DNA from: Oscillospiraceae bacterium
GTDB lineage: Bacteria; Bacillota; Clostridia; Oscillospirales; Ruminococcaceae
Direction of reading: 5' to 3'
NCBI GenBank assembly: GCA_900752435.1
Contig: CAADVD010000030.1
Coordinates: forward strand, 1 to 64,000
Length of the DNA: 64,000 bases
This document shows positions 60,071-64,000 of the stretch, one piece after another; positions within the stretch are counted from its first letter, which is position 1; the number at the start of each line of letters is the position of its first letter. Under the pieces are notes generated by a model. That model saw nothing but the letters and a program-made list of their open reading frames with translations, ran no database searches and was not told where the DNA came from. The position numbers and the translations under genes are program-made.

Positions 60071-60131
60071 CTAGTTGATTTTACGAGGAATTTTTTATTC
60101 CACAAACTGCACCGTATAGGAGGAAGCTTTC

Positions 60132-60410
60132 ATGGTAACCAAAGAAGAAATCCAGAAAATTGCGATTCTCTCGAAGCTTTCCGTCTCCGAGGAGGAGCTG
60201 GAGTCACTGACCGCGGATATGGCGCAAATCATCGCCTTTGCCGACACCATCAATGCCGCCAGCGAGGAAAGCGACGATTTTGACAACATCAATCACTTGT
60301 CCAACGTCTTCCGCGAAGACGTGGTTGTTCCATCCTATGATCGGGAAAAAATCCTGCAAAACGTGGGTGGCGGCGAAGAGGGCTATTTCCCAGTGAAGAA
60401 AATCGTGTAA
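60132..60410 (+). CDS. gatC: Aspartyl/glutamyl-tRNA amidotransferase subunit C
   Basis: GatC is the small structural subunit that wraps around GatA and GatB. It has 92 residues. Typical features are KEEIQKIAILSKLSVSEEEL at the N-terminus, DMAQIIAFADTINA, and the end LRED-like NVFREDVVVPSYDREKILQN followed by EGYFPVKKIV. The start follows AGGAGGAAGC. gatA begins 13 bases later. Confidence 0.94.
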   Translation: MVTKEEIQKIAILSKLSVSEEELESLTADMAQIIAFADTINAASEESDDFDNINHLSNVFREDVVVPSYDREKILQNVGGGEEGYFPVKKIV

Positions 60411-60423
60411 GGAGGGAACTCGA

Positions 60424-61848
60424 ATGCAAAGTCAAATCAGAGCCCTGCACGACCAACTGGTGAAGGGCGAAATCACCTGCACGGAGCTGACCCGTCGCTA
60501 TCTGTCCGCGATGGAAGAAAAAAACGGCGTGCTCAACGCCTATGTGTACATCACTGCGGACGAAGCGCTAAAAACAGCGGCGCGCGTGGACGAAAAATTG
60601 AAAAACGGCGAAGAAATCGGCCTGCTTGAGGGGATTCCGATGACGCTCAAGGACAACATTTCCACCGACGGCATCCAAACCACCTGCTGTTCCAAAATTT
60701 TGGAGGGTTATGTGCCGATTTACGACGCGACCGTGTGGGACATTCTCAAAAAGCAGAACGCCGTTCTGCTCGGCAAAACGAATATGGATGAATTTGCAAT
60801 GGGTTCTTCCTGCGAAACTTCCTGCTATGGCGGCGCGGCCAATCCGCACAATCCCGACCATGTGGCGGGCGGTTCATCCGGCGGCGTGGCTAGTGCTGTG
60901 GGCGGCGACTTGGCCGTGTATGGCTTGGGTTCGGACCCCGGCGGTTCGATTCGCCAGCCGGCAAGCTTCTGCGGATTGGTCGGTTTAAAGCCCACCTATG
61001 GCGCGGTTTCCCGCTATGGTTTGATTGCTTACGCTTCCAGCCTTGACCAGATTGGGCCGATTACCACCAACGTGGAAGATGCGGCCATCCTGTTTGACGC
61101 CATCGCGCAGTACGATACGATGGATTCCACCTCCCAAGGCAAGCGCGAAGATACCGTTCCGGCTCTGCAAAACAGCCTGCAAGGCAAAAAAATCGGCGTG
61201 GCGCGTGAATACTTTGACGGCATCCGCGCGGACGTGAAAGAAGCGCTCGAACAAGCTCTGAAGGTTTACGAATCCCTCGGCGCAGAAATCGTTTACTTTG
61301 ACCTGCCGGCGCTCAAATACGCTTTGCCAGTTTACTACATTCTCGCTTGTGCGGAAGCCACCTCCAACCTCGGCCGCTACGACGGCGTGCGTTACGGCTA
61401 CCGCGCCAAGGAATACCGCAATGTCAACGAAATGATTTGCAAAACCCGCAGTGAGGGCTTCGGCGCAGAGGTCAAACGCCGCATTCTGCTGGGCAACTAT
61501 GTGCTCAGCTCCGGTTACTTCGATGCGTACTACAAAAAGGCGCAGAGCCTGCGCGGTTCGATTGTCAAAGCGTTCCAGCGCGCGTTTGAGGCCTGCGACG
61601 TCATGGTAGCGCCAACCGTGCCGATGACCGCATTCCCGAAAGGCTTTACGGCGCAGGATCAGGTCGAAACCTATCTGACCGACATCTGCACCGTGCCCAT
61701 CAACATCTGCGGCCTGCCGGCGGTTTCCATTCCGTGCGGCGCGGACGACAAGGGTCTGCCCATCGGTATGCAGATCATTGGCAACCGCTTTGAAGAAGCG
61801 ACTGTCTTGAATGTCGCTTATCAGTACGAACAGGCAAAGGAGGCGTAA
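60424..61848 (+). CDS. gatA: Aspartyl/glutamyl-tRNA amidotransferase subunit A
   Basis: This amidase subunit releases ammonia from glutamine or asparagine for transfer to misacylated tRNA. It has 474 residues. The Ser-cis-Ser-Lys triad is Lys76 (TLKDNIS), Ser151 (AGGSSGGVASA) and Ser175 (SDPGGSIRQPA), at positions that match the family. The C-terminal PTVPMTAFPKGF and CGLPAVSIPCG complete the amidase signature. It is preceded by AAGGAGGGAAC and followed by gatB four bases after its stop. Confidence 0.95.
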   Translation: MQSQIRALHDQLVKGEITCTELTRRYLSAMEEKNGVLNAYVYITADEALKTAARVDEKLKNGEEIGLLEGIPMTLKDNISTDGIQTTCCSKILEGYVPIYDATVWDILKKQNAVLLGKTNMDEFAMGSSCETSCYGGAANPHNPDHVAGGSSGGVASAVGGDLAVYGLGSDPGGSIRQPASFCGLVGLKPTYGAVSRYGLIAYASSLDQIGPITTNVEDAAILFDAIAQYDTMDSTSQGKREDTVPALQNSLQGKKIGVAREYFDGIRADVKEALEQALKVYESLGAEIVYFDLPALKYALPVYYILACAEATSNLGRYDGVRYGYRAKEYRNVNEMICKTRSEGFGAEVKRRILLGNYVLSSGYFDAYYKKAQSLRGSIVKAFQRAFEACDVMVAPTVPMTAFPKGFTAQDQVETYLTDICTVPINICGLPAVSIPCGADDKGLPIGMQIIGNRFEEATVLNVAYQYEQAKEA

Positions 61849-61852
61849 TCGC

Positions 61853-63268
61853 ATGGCTTATGAATTAGTAGCAGGTCTGGAAACGCACATTGAGCTGTCC
61901 ACCAACACCAAAATTTTCTGCGGCTGTACGACCGCGTTTGGCTCAGAACCGAATACGCACTGTTGTCCGATTTGCATCGGCTTGCCGGGCACCCTGCCCA
62001 AGCTCAACAAAGCCGTGGTGCAGTATGCCATCCGTGCCGGATTGGCGACCAACTGCACCATCAACAACATTGCAAAAATGGATCGCAAAAACTACGTCTA
62101 TCCGGACTTGTCCAAGGCGTATCAGATTTCTCAGTTTGACAAACCGCTTTGCTCGAACGGCTACATCACACTGTCCAGCGGCAAAAAAATCGGCATTACG
62201 CGCATCCACATCGAAGAGGACGCGGGCAAGCTCGTTCACCGCAAGGGCGATACGCTCGTGGACTACAACCGCGGCGGCGTTCCGCTGATTGAAATTGTTT
62301 CCGAACCGGATATCCGCAGCATCGACGAAGCGAAAGAATATTTGGAAAAATTACAGCTCATCATGAAATACATCGGCGTTTCCGACTGCAAGATGCAGGA
62401 GGGTTCTCTGCGCTGTGACGTGAACATTTCTCTGCGCAAGCCGGGTGCAACGGAATTCGGTACGCGTGCGGAAATCAAGAATATGAACTCGTTTGCGTTT
62501 ATGACCAAGGCGCTGGAATTTGAGTACAACCGTCAGGCGGACTTGCTCGACAGCGGCGAAGCCGTGGTGCAGGAAACGCGCCGCTACAACACCGAAACCG
62601 GCGAAACCGAGAGCATGCGCGGCAAGGAAGATGCGCAGGATTACCGTTATTTCCGCGAACCGGATTTGGTGACCATCGAAACCTCCGACGAGGAAATCGC
62701 TTACTGGAAAACGACCCTGCCGGAACTGCCGGACGCGAAGCTGGCGCGCTATATCAATGATTACAAGCTGTCCGAAGCGGATGCGCTCCTGCTGACAAAG
62801 TATCGCCGTGTTGCGGAATATTTCGATGAAGCGTGCGAGGGCATCAAAAAACCGCAGGCTGTGGCCAATTTGATTTTGAGCCAGATTTTCCGTGTGCTGA
62901 GCACCGATGGTGAAAAAGAAGAGTGGAACGTACCGGTGAGCGCGAAACAGCTCAATGAGCTGGCAAAGCTCTTAGACAGCGGTAAAATTCGTGCCAATGT
63001 CGCGAAAACCACACTGGAAAAGATGCTGGAAACCGGCAAGGACGTGTCTGCGTACATTTCCGAGCAGGATTTGGCCGGCATTGACGATGAAACCATGCGG
63101 GCGATTTGTCAGAAAGCGGTGGATTTGAATCCGCGGGCTGTGACCGACTATCTGGGCGGTAAGGACAAGGCGTTCCAGGTATTCATTGGCGTGGTAATGA
63201 AAGAAACGAGAGGCCGCGCGGATGTGAATAAAGCGCGTGAGATGATTTTGAGCATTATCCAGAAATAA
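61853..63268 (+). CDS. gatB: Aspartyl/glutamyl-tRNA amidotransferase subunit B
   Basis: This subunit phosphorylates the misacylated tRNA and guides ammonia to it. It has 471 residues from ATG 61853; the preceding GCAAAGGAGGCG lies within the gatA end. The family motif GLETHIELSTNTKIFC opens the protein, and zinc ligands are in FCGCTTAFG and THCCPICIG. KNYVYPDLSKAYQISQFD and HIEEDAGKLVH are the kinase-like core. The C-terminal YqeY-like domain (LDSGKIRANVAKTTLEKMLE) is complete. A strong terminator ends the aspS-gatCAB operon. Confidence 0.95.
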   Translation: MAYELVAGLETHIELSTNTKIFCGCTTAFGSEPNTHCCPICIGLPGTLPKLNKAVVQYAIRAGLATNCTINNIAKMDRKNYVYPDLSKAYQISQFDKPLCSNGYITLSSGKKIGITRIHIEEDAGKLVHRKGDTLVDYNRGGVPLIEIVSEPDIRSIDEAKEYLEKLQLIMKYIGVSDCKMQEGSLRCDVNISLRKPGATEFGTRAEIKNMNSFAFMTKALEFEYNRQADLLDSGEAVVQETRRYNTETGETESMRGKEDAQDYRYFREPDLVTIETSDEEIAYWKTTLPELPDAKLARYINDYKLSEADALLLTKYRRVAEYFDEACEGIKKPQAVANLILSQIFRVLSTDGEKEEWNVPVSAKQLNELAKLLDSGKIRANVAKTTLEKMLETGKDVSAYISEQDLAGIDDETMRAICQKAVDLNPRAVTDYLGGKDKAFQVFIGVVMKETRGRADVNKAREMILSIIQK

Positions 63269-63273
63269 ACGAA

Positions 63274-63304
63274 TGGACTGCAGTTGTTGCTGCAGTCCAT
63301 TTTT
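63274..63304 (+). terminator. Terminator of the aspS-gatCAB operon
   Basis: TGGACTGCAG (63274-63283) and CTGCAGTCCA (63290-63299) form a 10-bp stem with a six-base loop and a T5 tract. Confidence 0.88.
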
Positions 63305-63327
63305 ATAGCAAATAGCAATATGAACAG

Positions 63328-64000
63328 TTACAATTTGATTCGATTTTTTCCTGCATGCAAGCGCTGGATCGGTCCGCATGTGGCCGGTCCGGTAATTGGG
63401 CTGTCCAAATAATCAGAATCAAACGTGATGGCGCTTCCATCAGGATTTTCAAAATCTGCATCTACAATGCGAACTCGGCCTAAAGATGCTGAAGTATGCA
63501 CGGCGGACAAAAAGGAATCAAATTCTTTTGGAAGAGTCAGGTTGAGGTATGCTTGTCCTTCGATTTCGGTAATGCTGTACTCGGGATCAAAATCAGGCAT
63601 TTCCAGTTTATCCGATTCTCGCTCAAATGCCTGCGCACCATTGAAATACACGTTATGAGAAATCGATACAGGCTGTTCAACTGTTTCAAAAATTTCCAAA
63701 TCACCGGGCGTCACTTGATTGATGGCTTCGATGCGATCGATGTATTCTTCCAGTGAGGTGGTGCTTCCGTTGTATACATGGGTGCCTACCGGAAGATCGG
63801 TCTGATCGCCGATAAACAAATTTTGATACATGCGGTCATCTCCGGCGTAAACCATAGCGTAGCCGGTAATTTCGGTGCTGTGCGGTGCATGGTATGGCGT
63901 CGCACGATCGAGCTCTTTTCTGCTGATTATTTTTCCTGCAATCAAATTTCGAATGAATGCACCGCCTTGGGCGCAGATTTCCAAGGCGTTTTTGGAACCC
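63328..64000 (-). CDS. Unrecognised protein, C-terminal part only
   Basis: The frame is open from the right edge to the stop at 63328, giving at least 224 residues of the C-terminus; the true start is outside the window. I do not recognise the family. The visible part is beta-rich: EITGYAMVYAGDDRMYQNLF, TLPVGTHVYNG-like segment DLPVGTHVYNGSTTSLEEYI, PVSISHNVYFNGAQAFERES, ITEIEGQAYLNLTLPKEFD, and an end GPATCGPIQRLHAGKNRIKL. It has no membrane segment. The NPDGSAITFDSDYLDSPI stretch suggests a jelly-roll or Ig-like domain of a carbohydrate-active or secreted protein, which is a guess. Confidence 0.7.
   Translation of the reverse strand, partial: GSKNALEICAQGGAFIRNLIAGKIISRKELDRATPYHAPHSTEITGYAMVYAGDDRMYQNLFIGDQTDLPVGTHVYNGSTTSLEEYIDRIEAINQVTPGDLEIFETVEQPVSISHNVYFNGAQAFERESDKLEMPDFDPEYSITEIEGQAYLNLTLPKEFDSFLSAVHTSASLGRVRIVDADFENPDGSAITFDSDYLDSPITGPATCGPIQRLHAGKNRIKL

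Overview
The window looks like chromosome of a strictly anaerobic, probably gut-dwelling Firmicute of class Clostridia. The likely order is Oscillospirales or a near relative, but the genus cannot be fixed from this sequence. The reasons are: low-GC-type sigma-A promoters (TTGACA, 17 bp, TATAAT) and strong AGGAGG ribosome sites in moderately GC-rich DNA; a T-box riboswitch; GatCAB amidotransferase; class 1B dihydroorotate dehydrogenase (PyrK/PyrD); a HydE hydrogenase maturase; a YesMN two-component system; and lipoprotein sugar-binding proteins. It is mostly ordinary housekeeping DNA with small accessory insertions. There are no rRNA genes, no complete tRNA genes, no transposases, no integrases and no CRISPR array that I could find.

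Layout. 1-13 kb: the 5' part of a YdcF/SanA-like gene (sequence-damaged at the window edge), a topoisomerase IV pair (parE, parC), secG, RNase R, a GNAT acetyltransferase overlapping exonuclease III, an MmcQ/YjbR protein, a DEAD-box RNA helicase, and a stand-alone Cas6-family RAMP endoribonuclease followed by a hairpin repeat. 13-15 kb: a T-box with an isoleucine specifier, then ilvA and ridA, so that threonine deaminase and the enzyme that clears its reactive enamine are co-expressed. 15-24 kb: an MFS transporter, HD phosphohydrolase, uvrC and a B12-binding radical SAM protein on the minus strand. Then come a SigH-like sigma factor, a tRNA-like sequence, a zinc-ribbon protein, a fused MEMO/AMMECR1 protein and an MntR/DtxR-type regulator.

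24-35 kb is a carbohydrate block: YesN/YesM two-component system, maltose-type binding protein, two permeases, a surface-anchored GH13 glucanase joined by stop/start overlaps, and a second large binding lipoprotein behind its own attenuator-like leader. 35-43 kb: a degenerate metallo-beta-lactamase-fold protein divergent from an HxlR regulator with fully overlapping promoters, a P1 peptidase, an ABC-F ATPase, an FkbM methyltransferase and a Na/Pi cotransporter with a PhoU-like tail. 43-50 kb: a membrane protein, hydE, cysK, a large cell-wall-anchored protein with a probable beta-propeller, mnmA and nadA. 51-52.5 kb: a small module (sigma-region-4-like HTH, divergent XRE repressor and ImmA-type metalloprotease) with a LexA/SOS-type box and a second palindrome in the shared promoter region. 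52.5-63.3 kb: ilvBN, pyrK-pyrD, a histidine phosphatase, ruvX, then aspS-gatC-gatA-gatB. AspRS carries the RDHG sequence associated with non-discriminating enzymes, which fits the adjacent amidotransferase. The window ends inside an unrecognised minus-strand gene.

The strongest leads are the orphan Cas6 with its adjacent palindromic repeat, the SOS-boxed ImmR/ImmA-like module outside any visible mobile element, three small families of dispersed intergenic repeats, the tRNA-like sequence with a UCA-like anticodon loop, and the sortase-anchored propeller protein.
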